From: Mangifera indica
Lineage: Eukaryota; Streptophyta; Magnoliopsida; Sapindales; Anacardiaceae
Assembly: GCF_011075055.1 (NCBI RefSeq)
Contig: NC_058143.1
Coordinates: 15,822,930-15,886,929 of the forward strand
Length of the DNA: 64,000 bases
Reading direction: 5' to 3'
A program made the translations under genes and the position numbers. The notes below the pieces were generated by a model that saw only the letters and a program-made list of their open reading frames with translations, had not been told where the DNA came from and ran no database searches. Of this stretch, positions 47,378-60,181 are shown one piece after another. The stretch's first letter is position 1. Each line of letters begins with the position of its first letter.

Positions 47378-50300
47378 GTGTGGGTGGGAGTGAAGGGGAA
47401 ACTTTAGAGTATACGCCAACATGGGTGGTGGCTGGTGTGTGCACCGTCTTCGTTGCCATTTCTTTGGGCGTTGAAAGGCTTCTTCACTTTCTTGGAAATT
47501 ATCTCAAAAGAAAACAGCAGAAGCCACTTTATGAAGCTCTTCAGAAAGTTAAAGAAGGTCTTTTTACTTTTATTTATCTCAACTTTTGCTTCTTGTTTTT
47601 TTTTTTGGGTAAATTCAACTTTTGCTTCTTCACTTCTTCATCCTGCATGCATTTTTAAGTAAATTCAACACAGCTTTTGTTTTTTTAAGAAGAATCTCAG
47701 AGAAGATATTTTATGTTACTGTTTTTTTATGATTTTATTATCTTTGTGGTTCTAGTGTGTGTTTCTTCATTAATGTTCTCTATTCCTTAAAGAAAAAATA
47801 ATAATAATTCTGTTTGATGGGTATAAAGTCAGGATGTGTGTATGCTAGTTGGAAATTTTATTTTATTGAAAATAATGGTGAAAATTAGTTGTAAAAAAAC
47901 CCAGAATTTTTTTCGTTAAAAAGGATGTAGTATTGTTAGTGAGAAGAAATTGGTTTCTTAATTAATGTTCTGCACTTCATACATATGATTTCTATTTGAT
48001 GAGATGTGTTGTTAAAACCCAACTTTTTTTTTTTTTTTTGGGGTTAAAGGGAATCTGAAAGAAGACATTTTCTGGTGATTTTATAAATGATTTTTAGTAA
48101 TTGTGGGTGTGGTATTTGTTGGTGAGAAGAAATTGTTTTCTTAATTAATTAACGTTTGCATTTCTTACAAAAGGATTTCTATTTGATGAATATATTTAAG
48201 GAAGTGTGGATATTAATTGGAAAGCTGGTATTCTTAAAATGGTTAAAAAGAGAAAAAAGTGATGAAAATTTGGATTTTGTGGTTGCAGAATTGATGCTAT
48301 TGGGTTTTATATCACTATTGCTGACGGTGTTTCAAGGTGCAATCTCCAAATTCTGCATTCCTGAGGATCTTGTGAATTCTATGCTTCCTTGTAAACGCCC
48401 TGAAGCTGATTCATCTGAGAGTGAGCATTCTAATGCTACTACTACAACATCACATTTTCAGAGGTCATTCACTCCTGTTACCGGCATGACTAGGCATCTT
48501 CTTTCTGAAGGATCTTCATCTGGTTATTGTGCTAAGAAGGTAAACATTAATAATGCATTTACTAGAACTTCATTCTCTTTACTTGTCTAATCAAATGCTA
48601 GGTTCATAAAAAAGATAGAGAGTTCTTTGAAATAGATTCTGGGATTTTTGGGAAGAATCTTTAAATGGGGTTATTTTTAAAGTATATTTGGTGGTAAAAA
48701 CTAGTGAACTGTTTAGTCATTTTTGAACCACTTTGTTTAGTACCAATGATTTGGGTTTGTTTAGATATTAGTTAACCCTTTATTTTGATATATAATGTAT
48801 TCTCCTCTACTAGAATCATGGCTGTATTGAAAATTTATTAGTTTTTTGAACATTTATTTTCTATATAAATAACATGATCTTGGCTGTTTAACATATTATC
48901 ACACTTCTGAGAGGATGTGATTGGCTGTAAGATAAGTTCACCATTGGATGGGACAAGTTTAGGTAGAACTATGGCTTTTCAAGAGGGTTGAGTCAAAGAG
49001 ACCCACTTTCTCCCTACTAGCATTTCATGTCCTTATCAGGCTGGTGGAGAGAGCTAGGAAGGTTAATCTCATAGAAGGTTTCATCGTTGAAAAGGATAAG
49101 ATTTCATTTTCTTACTTGCAATTTCTAGTGACCCCATTTTTTTCATTCAGCCAATGAATCTAAATTTCTCGTCTTTGTTAAGATAGTTGACATGTTCTGA
49201 GAGTTTTCTGGTCGTATGTTAACTTGCATAAATGCTCTATTTGTGGAAGCAACAGGCATGATTTGAATTTACCTAGACTTGCAACTTCTATTGGATGGGA
49301 TTTGTGTCAATGGTCTATGAAGTATATTGGTTTGCCTATAGAGACAATCCAAGAAGAACAATCCAAAATGGTTTCTCTAGTCAAAAAACAACTTCATGAA
49401 AAAGGAGCCTTACTTTCCTAGGAAAATAGTTGTTGAGATATCCTTTGGAGCTTTGTTATTTGTGGCATGCCAGTGATTGGAAGCAAGCATGGAAAGCATA
49501 GAAATGGTTTGGACTCTAATTAATGACTAGGGTCCCCACTGAAGCCCTTTGTGAGTTGGGGTTGTGTTTCCCATTGTAAAATCTGTTTCTGTCCGTTGTG
49601 AAGCTTGCTATTGATGATGATGGATTGTGATGCTTCTTTCTATGACTTATTTACATCTTTATTGATAACATGGTGACTTCTTCATCTACTCATTGGGGTT
49701 GGAATTTGAATTAGTAGGAATCTTAATAATTGAGAAACTAAAGAATGTATTGATTTGAATTAGTAGGTTCTTTCAATGAAACGGAGGATCGTAGAGTTTG
49801 GATCCTTGAGAAATTGGGATATTTTCGTTCAAGTCATGTTACGAAACTTGCTTGATGACCCACCCTAGAATTGCAGTCTTTAGGCCTCTAAACTGATGGA
49901 GAGCAAAAGTTCCAATCTCGGAAGTGGCTGGCAATCTTGTAACCCTCTTGTGATCTTTTTCTTTTGAGGATTGTTGTTCAGGGGCTGTTTTTTTCAATTA
50001 GTTCTTAAACCTTTAGTTAAGCCTTTTAGTACCTAGTCTCCTTGGTAGGTTGCAGTCATCTCTTTTATCCCTTTATGGGGAGTTAGTTCACTTCATGTAT
50101 ACTTTTTGATCTCTTTGTTAATAAAAATGCTGTGGTTCCAATACAAATAGTTTCTAGTGAAGTTAATTGTGTTCTCAAATGTAGAGAGAGCAAAAGTCTG
50201 TTTTCATACTTCTCTTTTTATCAGACATACTTGAGAGGTTGTTCAGATAAGGAATTTCTGGTTTCTGTTCCTATCAAGGAATAAAGTTGAATTGATATAT

Positions 50301-53300
50301 CAAAGTGCTGTGAAGTGTCATAACTCAAAGGACATGAAAAATGTCTTTAAAGCTACACCATACTGCAAAAAATCTGGTTTACTTTACTTTCCAACTAGGT
50401 AAATCAGTTGATGACATTATTGGTCTTGATTCCAGTGATGAGTTTAGGATTCATCTTTCTATGATGTACATGATACTGGGATTTATTTTTTGTTTTTTAG
50501 TTTTTGGTCCCTTAGAGCTTTGACACTTCTTGTTTGCAACTGAAGAATCCATGGGCGTGTAGCAATGGTTGTTATGGTTCAAGTCCAGGATAAAATTGTT
50601 ATTATCTTAAATGTTATAATGGTAGTCAACCTGAAGGAGGGAGAGAAAAATATACAAATAGATAATGGAGATCTAAGATTTTGTATTAGATTTTCTCACT
50701 GTGATATTCTTATGAATTATCTCATGTACTAGATTTTCTATTGTTTCCGCATTCATATATACTGGATTTCTTGTTATTATTTATCTATAGATGCACAAAT
50801 AGCTATTATTTAAGTGTTTTGATTTCTTTTCTTTTCCCTTTTTCAGAATAAGGTCCCATTGTTGTCAGTTGAAGCTTTGCATCATCTCCATATCTTTATC
50901 TTTGTGCTAGCCATTGTCCATGTGACTTTTTGTCTTCTAACGGTTATTTTTGGAGGAGCAAAGGTGAGCATTCTGTAGACTTCTATTGTTTCATAATTCT
51001 ATACTGTTATTGGTATATTGAGTCTTCTTTTTTCAACTTCTATTATACACAACATAGATACGCCAATGGAAACACTGGGAGGACTCGATTGCCAAACAAA
51101 AGCTTGACTCAGAGGAAGGTAGGTGCTGCCCAACTAAACATATGATGTTTTCTCTTGAAAATTTTTAATTGCAAAATCCCAATAAACATGTTATATTCAT
51201 GTATATGCTTTCAAAATATAACTGTTTAGTATGTAAAGTAATTTCTTTAAGGGGGCGTTTGGTTAGGAGGAATTGAAGATTATTCTGATAATTTATCTTT
51301 TATTATTTACATTACTTTGTTTGGTTTATAAGTAATAAAATATTTCGGTAATGTTTTATTACTAATGATGATGTGACAAATAATATAAGGGGTAATCTGA
51401 TTATCACTTTTATCTTAGGTATTAAAAGATTACCAAGTTAATCTTCATTTTATTATAGTTATATCCTTATTTATTAATTTTTCTAGGGCAAAAATAATTT
51501 TATTTTTAATTAATATAACAAATAACATAAAAAAAAATATTTTAAAATAATTATACCCAAGGTTATTTAAGTAAAATAATATACTAGTATTCTTTTATTA
51601 TCTCTAACCAAACATAATAATTATTTACACTTATCTAGTTTATCAAATTTTATCAAACATAGTAATAATTTATATCCAGTAATTTTTAAGGTAATCTATC
51701 TTCAAAGTAATATTTTAATTTTAGTAATAAAATATTTCTCAAACCAAGCGGCCCCTACGTATCAAGATGGATTACCAGTTAACTATTGAATCAATCTTCA
51801 TCCTTTACTAATCTTGTTTATGCTATGCTTGTGTATTATTTTCATAAATTCTAGCAGTAATGTCATTTAGCTTTTAAAGATTTGCTAGTTAACCTAGATG
51901 CCTTATGACATAGCAGTTTGTGGACTGAGCAAAGTAGTGAAGACAATGTCTGATCAAATTACTTTCTTGTTCAAGTCTCAGAAATGAAATATGTCGCTTC
52001 ATCATAATTACCTGTTTTAACGTAAACTGCATTGCTGCAGTTTTGAAGAAAAAAGTCACCAATGTCCACCAACATACTTTTATCAGAGAGCATTTCCTTG
52101 GAATTGGTAAAGATTCAGTTATCCTGGGATGGGTGGTGAGTTATTTTTGCTTCTATAATGGAATCCAGATGTATGATTATTTTTTTATTGGCATACATAA
52201 GAACCATAAAAGATTTGTTGTGTTTTTTCATTCGACATATGGTCTTTCCCTCCTTTTTCACCATTTCATTCTTCTCATAGGAAGAAATGATATCATATAT
52301 GAGATGACCTGACAAGTCATGCTGAAACTCTCACCTGATGGATTTATGGGTGAACCAGAAATTTTGACCTGGGGTTTTCTGGAAATTCTTTTTCTTGAAT
52401 GTTTTTATTTTAATGTGAATTGTACATGCATGCATAGATAATTTACTTATGTAATATTTGCACAAGGTCCCATGACCTTTCCGGTGCTAGGATTTTGTGA
52501 ATGGTGTATAAATTTCTGTTATCCGTACTGATAGATACATTGAAATATACCGCATACATACATCCACAGATATTATGCATGGTTAATTTGATGGATATTG
52601 GTGAAGAGAAGTCAGCCATGTGGCTCCACCTTGCTTGGATTCTCTGATTTTCTAATTAATGCTAGCAAGCCTAGGATGACCACAGATTCCCTCTCAGAGT
52701 CTTTCTTGTTGGACTTCATTTGAGGGGGCACCAGTGTGGCAGAAGAAAATAATGTAAATAAACAGCCAGAGATGATAGAGAAATTAAAAAGCAAGGGTTT
52801 AACTGGATATTTTGTCATAATAGAAGAGTCATGTAATGACAAACAGGTTGATGTCTGCTTGCATAAAGCAGCTGATAGTGATTACTACATAATCTTAGGT
52901 TGTTATTTTTACTTACGAGCTTGCTTTATTAGCTTTGCTTTTAAGCCTGCCTTATTATTTTTGCTGAAATGAAATTTATATGACTTCACAAAATTTGGTC
53001 CTCTCTGATATATTTTATAAGCATAGGAGTTTGTATCCTTCTGCCAAGTTCAATTAAACACAGCACTGACTTTTTTTTTTTTTGGTGTCACTGCAGCATT
53101 CTTTTTTCAAGCAATTCTATGCGTCTGTCAACAAAACAGACTATGTGACACTTCGACTAGGTTTCATCATGGTAAGAATCTAATTTAAAGATGGATTGTC
53201 TTGTAACTAGAATGGTCATCCTTTTATTGCCTTTTCATAAACACTTTCTGCACCTTCCTTACTTCTGCTTTAGACTCATTGCAGGGGAAGCCCAAACTTT

Positions 53301-56300
53301 AATTTCCACAAATACATGATACGTGCCCTTGAAGATGATTTTAAGAGAGTGGTTGGTATAAGGCAAGTGTTATGTAAAGTAAATATGTGATGTGTGTATC
53401 AGCTGTTGCCTTGAACAGTAATGCTAATTTCTTACTGATTTATCTTGATTTACCACTTGCAGCTGGTATCTTTGGATATTTGTGGTCCTATTCTTGCTGT
53501 TGAATGTTAATGGTATGCTTATTCCATCATCTAGCAAATTAGTTCCAGTTAAAATACTTTTTTTTTTTTTTTCTGTTTCTTCTGATAAGAAACTGGAGAA
53601 TCCAGTTAAAATATCTGATGACAAGTACAGTTAATATTTCTCATGTTCTGTTGTCTAATTAATTCTCAGTAGTACATCCAAATTTTTATGGTTTTAGATA
53701 TGCAGGTTCTACAGTTATTGGGCTTTAGACTTTCTTAGTTAATTTATTACCTTCAGTTGAAGTGCAATCAACAATTTCAAAGTCTTAACTGCCCTATAAA
53801 AGTTTTACTTATGATTTACCTCTTTATTATTGTTTGGATTTGGTATTTTCTTACTACAATCAACATGCCTCTCCTTTACTGTCATTGTATAGGTGCAATA
53901 AAAAATCTTGGAGTCAAGTTACTGGAACATGGCAATTGACTTATTTTCTTCTCGTTTGTTATTGTCCTGTTCACTAGGTTTTCATATATATATTCTCTTG
54001 CCTTCTCGTGTCTTAATTTCATTGCTATTTTTATATGTTTAACCGTGTCCTATTTTTTCAGTAGTTGAGTACCACATTTTGTTCATAATGTCACATCAAG
54101 TTAATTTTCGTTACATTATTTAAAATTTATTAATTTAGGCTTTATGCTCAGAAAGGGGTATTAGGGAAAACCTGATGTCTACTCTGAGGGTATCAGTCTT
54201 AAGAGATGCAAGAAAGACCATCCTGACAACTGATTGTTCTTTTATCCATTATTTATCAAGCGGAATAAGTGCCATTTCAGTTGTTTGGGCTTGGTAAGAT
54301 GAATCATATTTGCTTATTATCTTTTCTTGTTTGGAAAAAATTTATGTAAAGCTGTTGGCTAAAGGTCTTGTTCTTCCAAATACGTAAACCCACCTCAGTT
54401 TTTACTCATTTATATTTGTCTGTGCTGCTGACCTGATTTACATATCTTGTTATTGGTTTATTTATTGACCTTCCTCACAGAAGCACAAAAACTGTGTGCC
54501 ACTTACTCTTTTTAATAACCCCTCATTTGCGATATTCACTTTTTTCACGTATTGCTATCTCTTATGTCTACCGGCAAATAATTTGTCCAAGTGTGTCCTC
54601 ACATTACATCCACTTTCATTGCAGGTCAATGATCCTTTTTTTATTAGTGCACTCCACATTCTTTGAGTCTTTTCCACTGTTCCTTTGAAGTTCTAAAGAA
54701 ATTTTTTGAAGTTTATGTTTTGTAACCACAAGGTACTTAGTAACATGGGAAATTTTAACACTACGAGTCTTTGCTTAATTAAATGACTCTCTTAACCATA
54801 GAATTTCATTAATGGATGTCATGGCTCAATTGTTAATCTAACGGTCTTGGTATGTTTAAACAATGTTAATTCCTTGTAAGGGTTATATTAATGTTTTATG
54901 TTATTTTATTCTAACGTATTTTCTTTTAAATGATATGTATTAGTGTAGAGTTATCAATATCATGATGTTTTCCCATTTTCATGTGCAGGTTGGCATACGT
55001 ACTTCTGGATAGCATTCATCCCTTTCATTGTGGGTTTTTGTAGATTTTAATATAGTTTCTCCTCTCTTTTTTGATCCTGTGTGCATGTGCATTGTTTTGC
55101 ATCCACTTTTGCGAGCTCAAGATGATTTTGACCATCCAGTTTTATACTTTTGTAACTTAAAAATTCTGGCACTTGATAGCTGATTACCTAATAACAAGAG
55201 AGATAACTTGTGGGCTTTTACATGACTTATTATTACTTTTTGTCACATTTTATGGTGATTGTGTAAATGAATGAATGGATATTAGATTTGTTCTATAGTT
55301 ATTTTTTGTCCTTTTAAAATTCTGATTAAGTTGTAGTTGATTAAGACTGCAAATGAAGTATTTATGAACGTATGCATGTATGTTCTGATCCCATGTTGCT
55401 GTTCCAAGTGCCTTACTGCTATAGAAACTTGTGTTGAATTTATTTTTGCTGTTCCATTATTGAAGTTTTAATTTGTGTTTTTTGCAGCTTTTACTTGCTG
55501 TGGGTACTAAGCTGGAGCATGTCATCACCCAATTGGCTCATGAGGTTGCTGAGAAACATGTTGCCATCGAAGGGGAGTTAGTGGTTCAACCATCGGATGA
55601 GCACTTTTGGTTCAATCGACCCAATATGGTCCTTATCTTAATCCATTTTATCCTATTCCAAAATTCCTTTGAGATTGCATTTTTCTTTTGGATATGGGTA
55701 AGCTACAGCTTTAAGCTACAACTTTTGAGGTTCTACTCATATTATGGTTTTACTGGAGGAAATATATAATCTGCTTTTATACCTCTGTAGGTTCAATATG
55801 GCTTCGACTCCTGCATCATGGGACACGTTTTTTATATTGTACCACGGCTTGTAATTGGGTAGAAGTCAATTGCCTCTTCTCCACATATTTGTGTTATTTT
55901 GGTTGAATTTGCAGTTACGACCTCATTATTTTGACATATATTTGCTTATATAATCCCTTTTCATTTTCCTTCCAATTAGGGTAATCATCCAGGTTCTTTG
56001 TAGTTACAGCACCCTGCCACTTTATGCCATTGTCACACAGGTGGGTTCAATTAATGTCAGATTCGAATATCAATTTCACCTTTATCTTAAAGAACCAATT
56101 TTAACTGTTGTTTCTGAAATGAAATGAAGATGGGATCTTCTTTCAAGAAGGCAATATTTGATGAGCATGTGCAAGCAGGCATAATCGGGTGGGCTGAAAA
56201 GGTGAAGAGAAAGAAAGGCTTAAGAGCAGCAGGTGGAGAGGAGTCTACTCAAGCAAGTTCCCATGCTGGAATTCAGTTAGGAAAATTTAAGCGCAATGCA

Positions 56301-56342
56301 GCTGCAACAGAGGAGATTCCACCTTCTGATGGGTCAAAATGA
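47374..56342 (+). CDS. MLO1-like: MLO-family seven-transmembrane protein, MLO1/13/15-like
   Basis: Thirteen exons: 47374-47557, 48289-48539, 50847-50963, 51058-51118, 52041-52135, 53097-53171, 53274-53362, 53463-53512, 54989-55029, 55488-55697, 55791-55858, 55980-56040, 56130-56342; 1515 bp, 504 aa, a normal MLO length. Features are TPTWVVAGVCTV in TM1, conserved loop cysteines (SKFC, LPC, GYC, THC), the cytosolic loop FLGIGKDSVILGW and RALEDDFKRVVGISWYLW, DEHFWFNRP, and a C-terminal calmodulin-binding segment around residues 451-468 (GWAEKVKRKKG). MLO proteins are plasma-membrane proteins regulated by calcium/calmodulin. The N-terminus and tail look like the MLO1/13/15 clade rather than the powdery-mildew susceptibility clade; this placement is inferred. 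The exon 7 donor is GC. A purine dinucleotide run directly precedes the ATG. Introns 2 and 4 contain transposon fragments. Confidence 0.95.
48905..50150 (+). mobile_element. Decayed LINE retrotransposon 3' portion in MLO intron 2
   Basis: Fragments in LINE order: near 48980 the reverse-transcriptase block (R)GLSQRDPLSPY and, after a frameshift, LAFHVLIRLVERARKVNLIEG (family pattern LRQGDPLSP...F.L..E.LSR); near 49215-49345 VNLHKCSICGSNRHDLN and WSMKYIGLPI (the N..KS...G and KYLGLP patterns); near 49785 EDRRVWILEKLGYF (the C-terminal W....G.FS region). The 3' tail has AATAAAAATGCTGTGG near 50120. Stops and frameshifts throughout; same strand as the host gene, wholly intronic. Confidence 0.75.
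51250..51762 (+). mobile_element. MITE-like element in MLO intron 4
   Basis: About 500 bp bounded by GGGGGCGTTTGGTT at the left and the inverse, AACCAAGCGGCCCC, at the right. It is internally AT-rich with no coding capacity. A related, more decayed copy lies at 11855-12262 and an inverted partial copy at 3505-3815. The target duplication is unclear, so superfamily assignment (hAT or PIF/Harbinger) is open. Confidence 0.7.
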
Positions 56343-57003
56343 GCAGCAGGATGAGGGTCAGGCTTCTGGCTTTTATTCATATCTTGTTACAGAAGTATTT
56401 ATATAATATATAGCTGGTGATAACAATGGCATTTGCTTGTGCCTTGGGATTGTACTCTGTTTTTCAAAGAAACCATTGTGGATACTTTTTACCATCTATA
56501 AGGCAAAGTTGTGCTTGACCTGTTTATTTACTCTTTTTCTTTTCATCTTTGAATATATTTTGATATGCTACTATCAAAATATATTATGGTGTAATTTATT
56601 AACCTCCTCTACTCACACATAGCTTCAATCCATTGATTTTGGGGTTAAAATTCATTCAAAATTTTCTCCAAAGTTTAGTTACAATGGCTTTTAAGGTTAG
56701 TATGAACTGATTTTCTCATTCGTACATGGTGAAATTTTTGTTTTGAATGTCATTTTTTTAATTTGAAATTGATTGATGATGGAAATACGTTTTCCATTAG
56801 AGGTGGGTAAGCTTTGTGGCTTGAAAGGGAATGAGTAAATTATCCGTGTGTGAAACTTGAATCGTGGATATGCTTTGTGGCTTGAAAGCGGGGGTGAGTA
56901 GATTATTCGTTCGAAGTCATTGGTTTTGATTCTTACCTGCAACCAAAAATATAAGATAGGTTTCGGGAAGTAGAATAAGCGAATATACTTTATTTATGTA
57001 CTT

Positions 57004-57006
<3 letters not shown>

Positions 57007-57054
<48 letters not shown>
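57007..57054 (+). repeat. (TA)n microsatellite upstream of RPL3
   Basis: About 24 AT/TA units roughly 160 bp before the RPL3 start codon. Confidence 0.95.
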
Positions 57055-57056
<2 letters not shown>

Positions 57057-57214
57057 TTGAAAAAATGAAAAAATGCAGCAGTCCATGGAGACGTTATGTG
57101 ATCTAAACCACACTAGATCCCCACTCTGCAAAGATAAGAAACAAAAAGAACTCAAATTAAGAAGCTCATTTATGTTGATAAGCCGCAACGCTCTACCCAA
57201 AAACTGAAACTCAA

Positions 57215-60181
57215 ATGCAAATCTCTTCCCTTTCTGCAATTGGGCAATGCCCAACATGGTCATCTTCACCAATCCCATCTCTAAAATGTACGTTCCTTTC
57301 CACCACCAAAACCTCTCTTCTTTTCTCCTCCAAAAAACCACTCATTTGCACCCACAGAACACGCCCAACTCACATTGTTTCCATGAGCACCGAAGCTGGA
57401 ATCGGTGTCATGGGCACTAAACTTGGAATGATGTCGTTCTTTGAACCAGACGGCACCGTAGTTCCGGTCACTGTCGTTGGGTTTCGAGAAGGGAACATTG
57501 TGACTCAGGTTAAGACCACTGCCACTGATAGCTATGATGCCGTTCAAGTTGGGTACAGAAGAGTTAGGGATAGGAAATTGACGAAACCTGAGATGGGTCA
57601 TCTGCAGAAGTCCGAAATTATACCTCTGAGGCATTTGCAGGAGTTTAGGTTGCAGTCTGTTGATGGATTTGAAGCGGGCCAAAAGTTGGTTTTTGATGAG
57701 CTTTTTAAGGAGGGGGATCTTGTTGATGTTTCCGGGACTACTATTGGAAAGGGGTTTCAAGGTATTGCTTTGTTTCACTCTCTGTCTTTCGAATTTGGCG
57801 AAAAGTGATTTACGCACGTATTTGTTGAGTAAAATTGGAATTTTACTTCAAAATTTTCATAATTTTAACGAAAAATCGTTTTTCTAATCATTTATAATAA
57901 TGTCTAACTGTGCAATTACTTTTGTTGTGTAGTATTTTACTTTGGGTGCATATAGCCTCTCAGTTTTGTTTATTGTTTTAGCTTGTTGAAGTTTATGCTG
58001 GATTATGAAGTTAAATATTAGTTGTCTGTGTTAGTGTTGTAAGATGTGCTGTTTTTTTAATGATAATGACAAGTAATGTGGTTTATGGTTTGTGCATTAT
58101 GATTTAGGAGGATTGAGAAGTTCTTTATCTATTTATTTTATTTTTTGTGTGGCGCACAAATTTTTCTTAATTTTTTTGAGATATTGGAAGATTTGGGCCA
58201 TTCGGTTTGAGAGACTGGAGAGAGTTCATTGATGAAGGTTGAATTGGATGATTGGTGGAAGTTAAATTCATGAAAGTGTTATGATATTGTTGCTGTATGC
58301 TTGGTGGTAAAAATGGGCTGGTAGTGTGTAATGAATGAATGTCGGCCTTGTGTCCCTTGGTTGTTTCTGAGGTATAAAAAAAGAATATACTGTGGAAAAT
58401 ATTAAACTGCAAGAAGTGAAACTTGATGAGTATTGTGATATGTGAGCTAGAAACTGATTAGAGGACAATAATTTTTTTATTTTGAAATTTTTTAATTTAT
58501 ATATTTTCTATCAGTTTTGTAGGGAGTGTGTTTCTGGATCTTGTAGAATATGAAAAGAAAAAGATTTTTAGAAGGTCTCATTCTCTAAATTTACTTGAAG
58601 GCAGAGTTTGATAGTTTTGTACAAAGAACAAAAATTGAGCAGGTGTTTTCTTACATCTGGGCAAATTTTATAAAGTGCCTAAACAATGAAATTTGTTTTT
58701 CGTTTTTGTTTTTAGTTGATGCTTTGTAAGTACAACACAGTTTAATACCAAATCTGATAATTAATGAGGTTTGAAGATGATTATTTAGATATCTGGAACC
58801 CAGGTGAGTGAGGGATAGAGATGTGCAGAAGTCTGAAGAAAATTATAATTCTACCTCATGTTACCATGTCGGGCAGAAAGATGGTAAAATCACAGTTCCA
58901 TTCACTATTCTAGTAAATGTGGTTGTGGTTGAAGAGCTTTGACCCTTTCAAACTTAAGAGGCACAGGCATTCATGTGGGATGGAACCAATTGTTTTATAC
59001 CAAATTGTTCTTTTTGTTCACATACTCCTGTTGTTATTTTATTATTTTTTCCTATATGATTTCTTTCAGTAGAAAATCCATTGACTCTTCAGTTAGTTCG
59101 TAGAATTCAGTAATATCTATCTCTGCCTTAAAAATTTGAATTTTTCAAGACTGTGACCTTAGATAGTGGCTAATCATTTGATTATAGTAGTTATAGCTTT
59201 TCAGGTCCTATACTCTGTTAAACTTGTTTCTTAATTTCTACCTTTATTAGTATTATCAACTGGTAGCATTTATTTGATCAATGTCAGCCCAGTTAAACTT
59301 GAAAAGGTAGACGTTGAGATACAAGACTTTGTTTGTTGGAAATTATGTGTGGCAGCATCCATTGGGTATCAAGTTTGATGCAAAAGTCCAAGGCAACATT
59401 TTGAGGAGCTTCTTGATTCTGATATTGGTTTAGTCACTTTAGTGTGTATAATTCTCATTTAATCCAGAATGTCAATGAAGAAAGATCTTGATGAACATGA
59501 GCTCTAAATCAAAGCTTTGGGAATCTACAATTCTTTTCCCTCAAATTCTACAATTAAGTGTGTATATCTAGTACAATCAATTCTTTTAATGAATGACTGT
59601 GAAACGTGACTTAAGTTTGCTTCTGTTGTGTAATCAAAGATGCATGAAATTCTTTGGGCAATTTTATTTTTTTAGGTATTATCCATAGTATTTCTATGAC
59701 TAGTATATTTCTTTACTGTCAGTTCCAAGATTCATATGATAATTTTGGTTCTGGGCTCTGTCTGAAGAAATTATATCATAGTTCCTTTATTTTGTAAAGA
59801 GTATATTTTCATTTGGGTCAATAGCTTTCAAATTCCTTGCAAGTATGTTTTTTATTTACCCGTTTATATATATATATATTACTTAAAACAGGTGGAATCA
59901 AGAGACACAATTTCAAAAGGGGTCTAATGACCCATGGTTCCAAGAGTCATAGAGCTTTGGGTTCTATTGGTGCTGGAACAACACCTGGTAAAGTGTACAA
60001 AGGGAAGAAGATGCCTGGCCGGATGGGAGGGACCAAAAGGAAGATCAGAAAACTCAAGATTGTGAAAATCGACAATGATCTTCGTGTTGTGATGATAAAA
60101 GGTGCTGTCCCTGGTAAGCCAGGAAATCTTCTGCGTATAGCACCGGCTAAGATTGTTGGGAAAAACATACCAAAGAATTAG
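57215..60181 (+). CDS. RPL3: 50S ribosomal protein L3, chloroplastic
   Basis: Two exons, 57215-57761 and 59892-60181, joined within a glycine codon; 837 bp, 278 aa. Residues 1 to about 57 form a Ser/Thr-rich transit peptide without acidic residues, then the bacterial-type L3 body begins ([17 protein letters not shown], equivalent to the bacterial start). The join restores [13 protein letters not shown], the rRNA-binding loop, followed by [34 protein letters not shown] and VKGAVPG-like [13 protein letters not shown]. Role: early-assembling 23S rRNA-binding protein at the peptidyl-transferase centre of plastid ribosomes. The glutamine that bacteria methylate just before TPGK is Thr here. The single intron is 2.1 kb. 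It starts about 870 bp downstream of the MLO stop, on the same strand. Confidence 0.96.

Noticed and set aside
57281..57817. 178-codon minus-strand frame opposite RPL3
   Set aside because: Mirror frame of the RPL3 coding exon; no independent conservation or promoter.
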